This document shows, one piece after another, positions 17,095 to 23,629 of a DNA stretch of 32,688 nt. The stretch comes from an uncultured Eubacteriaceae bacterium (GTDB lineage Bacteria; Bacillota; Clostridia; Lachnospirales; CAG-274). Position 1 is the first letter of the stretch; the number at the start of each line of letters is the position of its first letter. A program made the position numbers and the translations under genes. Below the pieces are notes generated by a model. The model was not told the origin of the DNA. It did not search any database and saw only the letters and a list, made by a program, of their open reading frames with translations. Where the stretch lies: assembly GCA_946497035.1 (NCBI GenBank), contig CAMMIW010000022.1, positions 1 to 32,688 on the forward strand, given 5' to 3'.

Positions 17095-17865
17095 CTACTC
17101 CTTTTTTATCATATTAAGATATATGTAGTATTTCCCAACTATTTCATTATATTTAATTTCAGATTTTATAAATCTATACCCTTTTATTTTTTTCTCCCAG
17201 TATTCTTTTTCATTTATTGTGTTAAAATTTCTTATTTTATTATTGCTTAATATTATAGGCTCTTTTTCTATATAAGGTCTTTTTAAGTTTTGAGAGCCTG
17301 TCCATTTTTTACTGTGTTTATTATTTGCATTTTTACATATGTAATTTACTAATTCTTTTAAACCTTCTTCATTAAATTGCAACCTATCAGCATTTGTATA
17401 ACCTAGTGGCTTTTTGTTTTTCCCCTTACCTGTTACCCATAAATTTTCATATTCATCTCTTGATAATAAATCATTAACTATCATATGATGATGTATCCTT
17501 ACTGGCTCTCCTTCTTTTCCCTTAACCTCTGTTACTAAAATATATTTAAAATCTTTACTCTTATCTTTTAACTTTGTTTTTATTCTTCTTATATAATTAT
17601 TAATAACCTTTGTAGCCTCTTCTTCTGTTTTAGGGAAAAACTCATCACTATATGTTAATGATAAATGAAAGCACCTATCATCAAAATTATTAAGTATAAC
17701 TTGATGCAACTTTCTTTTAGAATTTTTATCATTTATTATTTTTTGTTTTTCTAAACACATTAATTTTTTAGTTTTATCCATACTGGCAACCCTTTTAATA
17801 AAACTAGGTGTAATATCAATCTCTAAATATTTACCACAATAAATTTTCTTTTGTTTATATATCAT
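17095..17865 (-). CDS. HUH endonuclease-type replication initiator (G2P-like)
   Basis: The 256-residue protein shows the three motifs of HUH (rolling-circle) initiators in order: motif 1 'FHLSLTYSDEFFP' (residues 66-78), the metal-binding His motif 'VRIHHHMIV' (122-130), and the catalytic Tyr in 'ELVNYICKNA' (Tyr175). This fits the Rep proteins related to filamentous phage gene II. Such a protein nicks one strand at an origin and stays bound to the 5' end. It is the only replication protein I can recognise in this prophage. The start ATG 17865 has GGGTAG. A long hairpin lies 110 bases upstream and may be its origin. Confidence 0.75.
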   Translation of the reverse strand: MIYKQKKIYCGKYLEIDITPSFIKRVASMDKTKKLMCLEKQKIINDKNSKRKLHQVILNNFDDRCFHLSLTYSDEFFPKTEEEATKVINNYIRRIKTKLKDKSKDFKYILVTEVKGKEGEPVRIHHHMIVNDLLSRDEYENLWVTGKGKNKKPLGYTNADRLQFNEEGLKELVNYICKNANNKHSKKWTGSQNLKRPYIEKEPIILSNNKIRNFNTINEKEYWEKKIKGYRFIKSEIKYNEIVGKYYIYLNMIKKE

Positions 17866-17974
17866 AGCAATCTACCCTTTATATAAATTTTATTTTTCGT
17901 TTGGTTGAGTTGTTAATACTCTATACTAGCCCCTAAAGACCTATTTTGAAGGCTTAAAAAATGTTTAAATTAAA

Positions 17975-18022
17975 CCGTAAAAGTCATATAATCTAATTAC
18001 TTTGATTAATATACTCTTACGG
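17975..18022. repeat. Long imperfect hairpin upstream of the HUH gene, candidate origin
   Basis: Arms CCGTAAAAGT (17975-17984) and ACTCTTACGG (18013-18022) pair with one mismatch and the stem continues inward with ATAT and AATC, leaving a ten-base loop; two single-base bulges occur. In all 17 base pairs form. No T run follows on either strand, so it is not an evident terminator. Its place, in a 276-bp gap upstream of the replication initiator, fits a nicking origin. The rest of the gap (17866-17974 and 18023-18141) holds no convincing gene. Confidence 0.5.
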
Positions 18023-18141
18023 CTAATATTATTTATATTGTATTTTTCATTCTTTTTATTTTAAAATTCAAGTCTTTTAAGCAACTTAATATAAATACTA
18101 TAAAAAATATACATATACCTTTTGATAAAATATTTAATATC

Positions 18142-18690
18142 CTATTTATCTTCATATTTACCACCTATTAATTCTACTTCTTCAACATTATTGTTAATAA
18201 ATATTCCAACTAATTCTCTTCTTATTGATATTGCTAATATATATGCCTCATCTTCTATTTTATATAATTTATATTCATAATCTTTATAATTATTTTCTAA
18301 TACTTTTAAATCTTTTTCTTTTACAAAATATTTATCCTTACCATATGAAAACATTGTATAACTTATATCTTCCGATTTAATACAAATTTTTGGCTCATCT
18401 AAGATTATTAGATTGTTATTAAAGGTATTAAGTGCATCTTCTATTTGTTCTATTTTTTGTTTATTTCTTAATAACTCTATTCTATCTAAATTAATATACA
18501 AATCACTTTCATCTAATCTATATAAATTTTTATTAAAAACTATCCAAAAGCCTTCTTCACCCTGTCTTGTAACTAATTCTCCATCTTCATTTACCATTTT
18601 TAACTGTTGGCTAACCGCAGGATAATATTCTACAATACCTTCTTTATGTATGTGTTTTAATATAGCCTGTTGTATTTTAAAATCTTTCAT
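18142..18690 (-). CDS. Phage protein of unknown function
   Basis: The 182-residue protein has no recognised domain. It begins 'MKDFKIQQAILKHIHKEGIV' and includes 'GEEGFWIVFNKNLYRLDE' and, near the end, 'ISIRRELVGIFINNNVEEVE', an alternation of strands and helices typical of a compact alpha/beta fold. I start it at ATG 18690, eight bases behind AAGGAAG; a GTG nine bases upstream overlaps that site. It is in the early operon between two unknown small genes and the replication gene, so a role in replication or host takeover is possible but unproved. Confidence 0.6.
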   Translation of the reverse strand: MKDFKIQQAILKHIHKEGIVEYYPAVSQQLKMVNEDGELVTRQGEEGFWIVFNKNLYRLDESDLYINLDRIELLRNKQKIEQIEDALNTFNNNLIILDEPKICIKSEDISYTMFSYGKDKYFVKEKDLKVLENNYKDYEYKLYKIEDEAYILAISIRRELVGIFINNNVEEVELIGGKYEDK

Positions 18691-18703
18691 TTTTTTCACT
18701 TCC

Positions 18704-18925
18704 TTATATAATAAGTGTAGATATATTGTTTATATCAGTTATTAATATTTTATGTATACCGTGTTTTTTATTTTTTATCTTTAAAAATTTATTATTTACT
18801 GAAATAAAACGTCCATCTCTTATCATCTCATTTTCATCATTTAATACAATAATAAATATTGTCTTTTTTAATTCATTTTTAGTATTTTTAATTATTTTTT
18901 TAATATTATCTTGTGTATATATCAT
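18704..18925 (-). CDS. Small phage protein of unknown function
   Basis: The 73-residue basic protein starts at ATG 18925 behind AAAGGAT. It reads like a small all-beta fold after an N-terminal helix: 'TIFIIVLNDENEMIRDGRFI' followed by 'FLKIKNKKHGIHKILI'. Such a strand pattern recalls a small OB or Sm-like barrel, but no family is recognised. It is four bases upstream of the next early gene. Confidence 0.55.
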   Translation of the reverse strand: MIYTQDNIKKIIKNTKNELKKTIFIIVLNDENEMIRDGRFISVNNKFLKIKNKKHGIHKILITDINNISTLII

Positions 18926-19002
18926 ATATTTGCTATCCTTTCAAATTTTACTTGCTTTTTATTTATTTCTGTTATATAATTAAAAAGGATATTTTAGTTT
19001 TT

Positions 19003-19026
19003 GTGGCTTATTTAAGCCACTTTTTT
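19003..19026 (+). terminator. Terminator-like hairpin facing the wrong way
   Basis: GTGGCTTA (19003-19010), TT, TAAGCCAC (19013-19020) is a perfect hairpin, followed by TTTTTT only on the plus strand. All genes around it are on the minus strand. It overlaps the stop codon of the small membrane protein gene. It would stop antisense transcription; no plus-strand gene is seen. Confidence 0.45.
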
Positions 19027-19171
19027 ATTGAAAAATAATTTTACCTATTATGTAACCTAAATAATAGAAACTAATCACCACTATAAAAAATAAAATATAT
19101 GTATAGTTATTACCAATTTTATTTTTTAATTTTATTTCTATATCTTGTATTTTTCTAAATATTTTTAACAT
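19025..19171 (-). CDS. Small single-pass membrane protein
   Basis: A 48-residue frame starts at ATG 19171 behind GAGGAG at good distance, directly after the Spo0A-C-like gene. A basic, amphipathic first half (KIFRKIQDIEIKLKNKIG) is followed by one hydrophobic span (YILFFIVVISFYYLGYIIG). The clean binding site and membrane topology support a real gene. No family is recognised. Confidence 0.5.
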   Translation of the reverse strand: MLKIFRKIQDIEIKLKNKIGNNYTYILFFIVVISFYYLGYIIGKIIFQ

Positions 19172-19174
19172 ATA

Positions 19175-19492
19175 TTAACTCCTCTGGTTTTCATCTAAGT
19201 ATATTTTTATTAGATAATAAGTTTTTGCTAAAAATTTTGAGTTTGTTGTGTTATGTTCAAAAGTAGATATAAAATGCTTTATATTTCTTTGAACTATTGA
19301 GCTAGTTACATTAAAATGTTCAGCAGTTTTTTCATATTGAATTGTTATATTTTCTTCAGTCCATTTGTTTAAAAGCCTTTTAGTTAAAATATATGTTATA
19401 TATCTAAACCCTCCTAAACTAAAGTCTACATTACAGTTTTTCAAAAACCATTTTATGATTTCATTTTCCATTTGTTTAAATTGCTTATCCAT
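19175..19492 (-). CDS. Spo0A C-terminal-domain-like DNA-binding protein
   Basis: The 105-residue protein resembles the effector domain of the sporulation master regulator Spo0A without its receiver domain. The pattern matches along its length: 'GGFRYITYILTKRLL' corresponds to the GYxYLxxAI helix region, 'QYEKTAEHFNVTSSIVQRNI' to the recognition helix region (Y-x-x-x-A-x-x-x-N-x-T-x-S-x-V-x-R-x-I), and 'HFISTF' and 'NSKFLAKTYYLI' to the end (TNSEFIAMVADKL in Spo0A). It starts at ATG 19492. Phages of clostridia are known to carry such domains. It could act as a phage regulator or interfere with 0A boxes of the host; which is open. Confidence 0.65.
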   Translation of the reverse strand: MDKQFKQMENEIIKWFLKNCNVDFSLGGFRYITYILTKRLLNKWTEENITIQYEKTAEHFNVTSSIVQRNIKHFISTFEHNTTNSKFLAKTYYLIKIYLDENQRS

Positions 19493-19504
19493 TTAACTTT
19501 AACC

Positions 19505-19792
19505 TCAACCTTGATTTATAATATTATTTATTACATTAAGTCTATCTTTATATTTGCACTTATCACAAATATTTACATTATTGAAAATAGATATATATAA
19601 ACCTTCTTCTACATATACACCGTAAAATCTTTGTTCTTTATCATATAAACCATCTATCTTTCCTTCTCTTATCCACCTCTTTAATTTTTCTTTGTTAAAC
19701 TCTCTAATACCAATATAGTTTAATATTTCTTGGTATCTTTCCACTTTTATAAGATATATATTATTATTTTTACTTATAATATACTTATCCAT
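19505..19792 (-). CDS. Small phage protein, possible DNA-binding (excisionase-like)
   Basis: The 95-residue protein starts at ATG 19792 behind GGGTAGG. Its middle, 'REFNKEKLKRWIREGKIDGL' followed by a 'RFYGVYV' strand, resembles the wing-helix of MerR/excisionase-like proteins (x-x-L-x-R-W-I-R-x-G-K-I). A CDKC pair near the end (residues 77-80) may bind metal, though only two Cys are seen. The protein could be a phage excisionase or a regulator; this is inference. Confidence 0.5.
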   Translation of the reverse strand: MDKYIISKNNNIYLIKVERYQEILNYIGIREFNKEKLKRWIREGKIDGLYDKEQRFYGVYVEEGLYISIFNNVNICDKCKYKDRLNVINNIINQG

Positions 19793-19817
19793 ATAAACCT
19801 ACCCACAGTTTTATTTT

Positions 19818-19976
19818 TTATTTTATAACTTTTCTATCTTTTAAACTTTCTAAATATCCATCTGCTTTAAATAAAAACATTTTTGCCTCTTCATTACTTT
19901 TATCTAAATTAAATATTGCTTGAATAATTTTAAGTTGTATATCATCTAATAATTTTTTTAGATTTGTATCTTCCAT
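19818..19976 (-). CDS. Small acidic/helical phage protein
   Basis: A 52-residue frame starts at ATG 19976 behind a perfect GGAGGTG. It is helical (LKKLLDDIQLKIIQAIFNLD) with no recognised family. The binding site and position at the head of a row of minus-strand early genes support it. Confidence 0.5.
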   Translation of the reverse strand: MEDTNLKKLLDDIQLKIIQAIFNLDKSNEEAKMFLFKADGYLESLKDRKVIK

Positions 19977-19996
19977 AATAACACCTCCGTATAGTA

Positions 19997-20025
19997 TTGT
20001 TATTTTTATACCTTTCCTATATAAT
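19997..20025 (+). promoter_or_regulatory. Promoter of the plus-strand gene 20088-20735
   Basis: TTGTTA (19997-20002), 17 bases, TATAAT (20020-20025). Transcription should start near 20032. The -10 box lies in the left arm of a 14-bp inverted repeat (next entry). Confidence 0.7.
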
Positions 20026-20080
20026 ATTTATATGTTTTTAAAATGCCAGTTTTAAAATCAAATAACTATATAGGAAGGGT
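20010..20080. repeat. 14-bp inverted repeat bracketing the promoter
   Basis: ACCTTTCCTATATA (20010-20023) and TATATAGGAAGGGT (20067-20080) are inverted copies with one mismatch, 43 bases apart. The left arm covers the -10 box and the right arm the ribosome binding site (GGAAGGG). This is compatible with an autoregulatory operator. Confidence 0.45.
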
Positions 20081-20087
20081 AATTATT

Positions 20088-20735
20088 ATGTGTACAAAGG
20101 AAAATAATAATTTAACAAATCTTGCAGAGATTTATAAACATTTAAGCAAAGCCTCTAAAGAATTAGCTGAAAGTCAAGCTATAAAGAATTTGACTGACCC
20201 TAATTCTGAAATAAATATAAAGTTAAGAGAGTTTACAAACTCTGCACAAGAATCAATGCAGTCTATTTATAGTATGTTGACACCTATTATAGATAATGCT
20301 AAACAATTTCAAGATGAAATTTTAAAATCATATCAACAAATTGATTTTAAAGAGCTTTCAAATAAATTAAATGATATTTATACCAGTACATATTCATATG
20401 ATTTAGGAGAAACTTTTTATGATGATGTTAATAAATGTATAAATTCATTTAATAATAACCCTGAAAATTATGATATTAGCGATTATGAAAAAACTGAAGA
20501 AACTATTAAAGAGCTTGTCAAAGGCAAACATTCTGATAATACGGAACATATAAATACTATTCGCAATACAGAATACTGTAACAATTTGGCAAAAGTAACA
20601 TTTGTAATAATAGTATTTAGTATTTTTTATTTTATGATTTTAAATCCTAGTATGTTTAATTTAAGCCAAGAAAATATAACTAACTTAATTAATCTTATTA
20701 GCACAATTATAAATTTCTTATCACTTTTTAAATAA
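20088..20735 (+). CDS. Membrane-anchored protein of unknown function, probable moron
   Basis: I start the gene at ATG 20088, nine bases behind GGAAGGG, downstream of a promoter; a longer frame from 20043 lacks a binding site. The 215-residue product has a soluble, helical N-terminal part (LAEIYKHLSKASKELAESQA, then amphipathic helices) and two hydrophobic spans at the C-terminus (LAKVTFVIIVFSIFYFMIL and NLINLISTIINFLSLF), so it is probably tail-anchored with the bulk in the cytosol. It is on the plus strand among minus-strand early genes and has its own promoter and a downstream inverted repeat. This is the usual form of a lysogeny-expressed gene, perhaps for superinfection exclusion. No family recognised. 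Confidence 0.6.
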   Translation: MCTKENNNLTNLAEIYKHLSKASKELAESQAIKNLTDPNSEINIKLREFTNSAQESMQSIYSMLTPIIDNAKQFQDEILKSYQQIDFKELSNKLNDIYTSTYSYDLGETFYDDVNKCINSFNNNPENYDISDYEKTEETIKELVKGKHSDNTEHINTIRNTEYCNNLAKVTFVIIVFSIFYFMILNPSMFNLSQENITNLINLISTIINFLSLFK

Positions 20736-20747
20736 TACTTTGTATAC

Positions 20748-20792
20748 ATTAACTGTGATATTATAAACAATTTCTTAATCATCACAGTTAAT
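20748..20792. terminator. 12-bp perfect inverted repeat between convergent genes
   Basis: ATTAACTGTGAT (20748-20759) and ATCACAGTTAAT (20781-20792) with a 21-base loop lie just after the plus-strand gene and over the end of the minus-strand gene at 20775. It may serve as terminator for both, though no clear T run follows. Confidence 0.4.
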
Positions 20793-21179
20793 ACTTTCAA
20801 TTTCTTCAATTTTATAAACCTCAACATTAGATGCAACTAATTCCATAAAAATAACATTTACAATTTCTTCTTTATTACCATTTAATATAAAAGCTATCTT
20901 TTTATCACCTTTTTTTACATTAATTTTTAATATAATATCAATTACTTGTTGTATACTTTTTTGATTATCTTGTAAATTTACTTCATTAATAGTCTTTTCT
21001 ATGTATTTATTATATCTTCTTAATTCCAAAATTTTAAATATATTTATTATACTTAATGCTAATATATATGATAATATACATATAACACCAATAATAACTA
21101 CATATTTTATTATTATATATATAATACTTATTATAATTATTATAATTATTATATTTATTTCATTTATTATATTTTCCAT
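20775..21179 (-). CDS. Membrane protein of unknown function
   Basis: The 134-residue protein starts at ATG 21179 behind AGGGAT. Residues 8-50 are strongly hydrophobic (IIIIIIIISIIYIIIKYVVI and further), probably two membrane spans, encoded by a low-complexity AT run (about 21055-21165). The C-terminal 75 residues are soluble and look alpha/beta, with 'KGDKKIAFILNGNKEEIVNV'. No family is recognised. It is convergent with the plus-strand gene 20088-20735, which is also a membrane protein. Confidence 0.5.
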   Translation of the reverse strand: MENIINEINIIIIIIIISIIYIIIKYVVIIGVICILSYILALSIINIFKILELRRYNKYIEKTINEVNLQDNQKSIQQVIDIILKINVKKGDKKIAFILNGNKEEIVNVIFMELVASNVEVYKIEEIESINCDD

Positions 21180-21240
21180 TTTATAAATCCCTAAAAAACT
21201 AGATTAAAATAATTTGTATTTTATTTATAATTCTTATTTT

Positions 21241-21269
21241 GAGGAGTTTTTTTAAGACTTCTCTTTTTT
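21241..21269 (+). terminator. Weak plus-strand terminator-like hairpin
   Basis: GAGGAGT (21241-21247) and ACTTCTC (21257-21263) pair with one G-T, followed by TTTTTT. Like the hairpin at 19003 it is antisense to the surrounding early genes. The rest of 21180-21319 holds no convincing gene. Confidence 0.3.
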
Positions 21270-21319
21270 AAGTTTTTTCTGTAATTCATCTTTACATTTA
21301 TTAAAGTATCTAGATATTT

Positions 21320-21529
21320 TTATTTTATAACTTTTATTTTTTCTAATACTTCTTCTATATTATCTCCATCAATCTTTAACTCAAATGTATGCACTTTCTC
21401 ACCTTCTTTCTTAATATTTATTTTACAATACTCATTGTCATTTTTATCCTTTTCTTGTATAATTTTAATATCTAAATTTATATGTACCAGATATATGTGT
21501 AGAAATATATAAGAAAAGGAGGTGTCCAT
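21320..21529 (-). CDS. Small phage protein, start uncertain
   Basis: The frame from 21529 would give 69 residues, but its first ATG is the complement of the binding site and start of the opposite gene, and no ribosome binding site precedes it. The convincing part is the second half, 'EGEKVHTFELKIDGDNIEEVLEKI', a typical small phage alpha/beta protein. A plus-strand promoter (21435-21463) lies inside. The true start may be a rare codon near 21480. It is probably a real but poorly delimited or decaying gene. Confidence 0.4.
   Translation of the reverse strand: MDTSFSYIFLHIYLVHINLDIKIIQEKDKNDNEYCKINIKKEGEKVHTFELKIDGDNIEEVLEKIKVIK
21435..21463 (+). promoter_or_regulatory. Promoter of gene 21530-21823
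   Basis: TTGTCA (21435-21440), 17 bases, TATAAT (21458-21463): near-consensus. It lies inside the minus-strand frame 21320-21529. Confidence 0.7.
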
Positions 21530-21823
21530 ATGTCTAATACTTACAATGTTACATTAATTTATAAAGAAAATATCATTATTACAGTTGAAAATGCTACAGA
21601 ATACATATTATTACAAGATGAATATAAAAATGATAGCTCCTTTCCACGAATGTCAAAATTCAGTATGCCTATAGAAGATAGCTATCTTAGAAAAATTTTA
21701 ATTATTGATAATGATAATAGCAAAACTCTTGATGTTGTTAATGTAATAATATTTAAAATTCCTAATGGTGAACAAGCTGTAACAACAAAAGATTTATTAA
21801 GTATAAGTGTTATAAGAAATTAG
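21530..21823 (+). CDS. Small protein of unknown function, probable moron
   Basis: The 97-residue protein starts at ATG 21530 behind AAGGAGGTG, one of the strongest binding sites of the window, with its own near-consensus promoter and an intrinsic terminator directly after the stop. It is mostly beta ('NTYNVTLIYKENIIITVENA', 'SYLRKILIIDNDNSKTLDVV'). Own promoter, opposite strand and own terminator are the marks of an autonomous moron expressed in the lysogen. No family is recognised. Confidence 0.65.
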   Translation: MSNTYNVTLIYKENIIITVENATEYILLQDEYKNDSSFPRMSKFSMPIEDSYLRKILIIDNDNSKTLDVVNVIIFKIPNGEQAVTTKDLLSISVIRN

Positions 21824-21828
21824 TATTT

Positions 21829-21852
21829 AGCCACTTAAAAGTGGCTTTTTTT
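21829..21852 (+). terminator. Intrinsic terminator of gene 21530-21823
   Basis: AGCCACTT-AA-AAGTGGCT (21829-21846) is a perfect hairpin followed by a T run to 21852, six bases after the stop codon. Confidence 0.8.
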
Positions 21853-22051
21853 ATTTATTTTTAAATGTTACACTAGCCAATTGTTTTTCTATTCTTGAAC
21901 ACATATCATATAAAATTTGATTATTTATACCATTTCCTAAACTTTCTATTTTTTCACAAAAATATAGTATAGTTTCTCTTGCTATTTCATTTAATTTTTC
22001 TGATTGTTCTTGTGTAAAAAATGTACTTTCATTATTAAAGTTTATCAACAT
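21851..22051 (-). CDS. First early gene, small protein of unknown function
   Basis: The 66-residue helical protein is the first gene from the leftward early promoter (22125-22153). It starts at ATG 22051 behind AAAGAGGG. A segment 'FTQEQSEKLNEIARETILYF' and a C-terminal helix are seen; no family is recognised. Its place directly opposite the repressor suggests an early regulatory function (Cro or antirepressor place), but there is no helix-turn-helix pattern I can point to. Confidence 0.55.
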   Translation of the reverse strand: MLINFNNESTFFTQEQSEKLNEIARETILYFCEKIESLGNGINNQILYDMCSRIEKQLASVTFKNK

Positions 22052-22112
22052 AACTTTTACCCTCTTTCTTCAATATTTATTTTTCAATGTACACATTTTA
22101 TCAAGTTTTTTT

Positions 22113-22194
22113 ACTTGTAAAGTAATTTTACAATATATATTAATACTTGTCAAGTTTAAATTAATGTTTTATTATATTTTTAAACTTGACAAGT
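22113..22194. repeat. Three operator-like near-palindromes between repressor and early genes
   Basis: Copies read ACTTGTAAAGT (22113-22123), ACTTGTCAAGT (22145-22155) and ACTTGACAAGT (22184-22194). The last two lie in longer inverted copies of each other (AATACTTGTCAAGTTTAAA and its complement). Each covers a -35 box; the first lies just beyond the leftward -10. This is the pattern of a lysogeny switch bound by the XRE repressor. Confidence 0.75.
22125..22153 (-). promoter_or_regulatory. Leftward early promoter
   Basis: On the minus strand TTGACA (22153-22148), 17 bases, TAAAAT (22130-22125). The -35 box is inside the operator 22145-22155, so repressor binding should shut off the early genes. 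Confidence 0.8.
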
Positions 22195-22214
22195 ATTTTT
22201 TAAAAATTTATAAT
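22186..22214 (+). promoter_or_regulatory. Repressor promoter
   Basis: TTGACA (22186-22191), 17 bases, TATAAT (22209-22214), a perfect sigma-A promoter whose -35 is inside the operator 22184-22194, so the repressor probably limits its own synthesis. Confidence 0.85.
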
Positions 22215-22233
22215 TATCAAAGGAGGTGAAATA

Positions 22234-22758
22234 ATGGAAATATATCAAAGAATAGCTTTACTGAGAAATAAAATTTTAAAAGATGAAAATAATAAAAAAT
22301 ACTCTCAAGAAAAATTTGCTAAATCATTAGGTGTTTCTAAAGGTGTAATTAATAATATTGAAAGAAATGATGCCCCTGTAAAAGAGCATATAATTAAACT
22401 TATTTGTAAAACATTTAATGTTAATGAAGAATGGCTACGTAATGGTACTGAGCCTATTTTTATTAAAGAAGAAGATGATTTAATTGATTTAATACAAAAA
22501 GAGCTTAGCTTAAGCCCTTTAGCTAAAAAGATTGTTATTTCTTATCTTAAATTAAATAAAGAAGATAGAAAAGTATTTGAAAATTTTTTTGAAAATTTAA
22601 TAAATGAAATAATTAATGATGACACTATTAATTTAGATGTTAAACCTCAATTAAAACTTATTGGCTTTGGTGGATATAATCAAATTAAAGAACTAGATAA
22701 TGAACAAACTAAACTAAATGATAATACTAATAATGTTAATAAAAATGATGAACTATAA
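22234..22758 (+). CDS. XRE-family phage repressor
   Basis: The 174-residue protein has an N-terminal XRE helix-turn-helix (residues about 5-68): 'YSQEKFAKSLGVSKGVINNI' is the core, followed by 'LICKTFNVNEEWLRNGTEPI', as in many Firmicutes prophage repressors. A helical middle part (75-125) probably dimerises. Near the C-terminus it carries 'LKLIGFGGYNQIKEL', a motif also present in the second XRE protein and in the relic at 23640-23800. No LexA-type protease domain is present, so induction should go through an ImmA-like peptidase. AGGAGGTG precedes the ATG. It faces the early operon across three operators. Confidence 0.85.
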   Translation: MEIYQRIALLRNKILKDENNKKYSQEKFAKSLGVSKGVINNIERNDAPVKEHIIKLICKTFNVNEEWLRNGTEPIFIKEEDDLIDLIQKELSLSPLAKKIVISYLKLNKEDRKVFENFFENLINEIINDDTINLDVKPQLKLIGFGGYNQIKELDNEQTKLNDNTNNVNKNDEL

Positions 22759-22759
22759 A

Positions 22760-22792
22760 AATAAAGACATAGTCCAAACTATGTCTTTATTT
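22760..22792 (+). terminator. Terminator of the repressor gene
   Basis: AATAAAGACATAGT and ACTATGTCTTTATT form a perfect stem with a four-base loop, followed by T-rich sequence. It is homologous to the hairpin after the repressor relic (23803-23852). Confidence 0.75.
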
Positions 22793-22813
22793 AATAAGTT
22801 TCTATAAGATTAT

Positions 22814-23539
22814 TTAAAAATTATTAATTGCTTTTTCTATTTGTATTTTATTTTCTTCAATAGATATTTTTACATCTTCTTTTAATTCTTCTTTAAAATT
22901 TTCATCATTAATTCTAATAGTATCCTTTAAAAGTTGGAATATATCAAAGGATATACTAGCCTCTTTTATTTTATTTTCATTTTGATTTAAAGACTTATCT
23001 AAAACACGAGCTAAATATAAATTTTTTTCTAATGTTTCATTATTAAGTAATGTATTGTTTTTATATTCACTTATAAGATATTGTAATATTTCATCTAAAA
23101 CATCATCTTTTATATCACTTACTAGAAAGTCTAAAGCAACAAGATTTGTTACAGTATCAATCTTATTGGTTGCCCCCTCTGTAGTTAAAGCAATCTCTTG
23201 TGCTTTTTCAGCTCTTTTAAGCAAATCTTCAAAAGTTACTTTTTTTGCATTTTCTATTTTTTCTTTATTCATTATTTTTTCCAAATTTTCATCATAGGCT
23301 TTTTTTACTTCATCTGCTGTTTTTAAATCTAAATAATCAGATATATTTTGTTCTTCTTGTGTTGTAGATGTTTCATTATTATCATCATTCAAATTTGATA
23401 CAGGTTGATTATTATTTATTGTAATATCAGTATTTAAAATAGCACCTATAAAAGTAAATATAATAAACACTCCTAGTATAATAAATATAGTTTTTTTGTA
23501 AATTGGCTTTTTACTTTTAGTATTTTTTTCTTTTTTCAT
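22814..23539 (-). CDS. Membrane-anchored extracellular protein of unknown function
   Basis: The 241-residue protein has a basic start (KKEKNTKSKKPIYKK), one membrane span (TIFIILGVFIIFTFIGAIL, residues about 17-36) and a helical domain of 200 residues after an Asn/Thr/Asp-rich linker, so it is an N-in, C-out anchored protein. No Cys follows the span, so it is not a lipoprotein. It has its own promoter, lies between the functional repressor and the duplicated relic, and is the first cargo gene of the lysogeny region. A role at the cell surface of the lysogen, such as exclusion of other phages, is possible; no family is recognised. Confidence 0.6.
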   Translation of the reverse strand: MKKEKNTKSKKPIYKKTIFIILGVFIIFTFIGAILNTDITINNNQPVSNLNDDNNETSTTQEEQNISDYLDLKTADEVKKAYDENLEKIMNKEKIENAKKVTFEDLLKRAEKAQEIALTTEGATNKIDTVTNLVALDFLVSDIKDDVLDEILQYLISEYKNNTLLNNETLEKNLYLARVLDKSLNQNENKIKEASISFDIFQLLKDTIRINDENFKEELKEDVKISIEENKIQIEKAINNF

Positions 23540-23571
23540 TGTAAATATCTCTCCTTTTAAAAGTTAAGCTT

Positions 23572-23600
23572 AGTATATTACATTTTTTTACATAAATCAA
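23572..23600 (-). promoter_or_regulatory. Promoter of gene 22814-23539
   Basis: On the minus strand TTGATT (23600-23595), 17 bases, TATACT (23577-23572), followed by AAAAGGAGAG before the ATG. Confidence 0.65.
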
Positions 23601-23629
23601 TATTGTTTTACAAAATTATTATAAATTTA

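Noticed and set aside
18023..18141. 17-codon frame upstream of the hairpin
   Set aside because: Too short, weak binding site and no family; not supported as a gene.
21180..21319. Open stretch in the -1 frame after the small gene 21320-21529, reading RYFNKCKDELQKKLKKEKS
   Set aside because: It looks protein-like but has an upstream stop and no start codon or slippery site in phase; AT-rich chance is likely.
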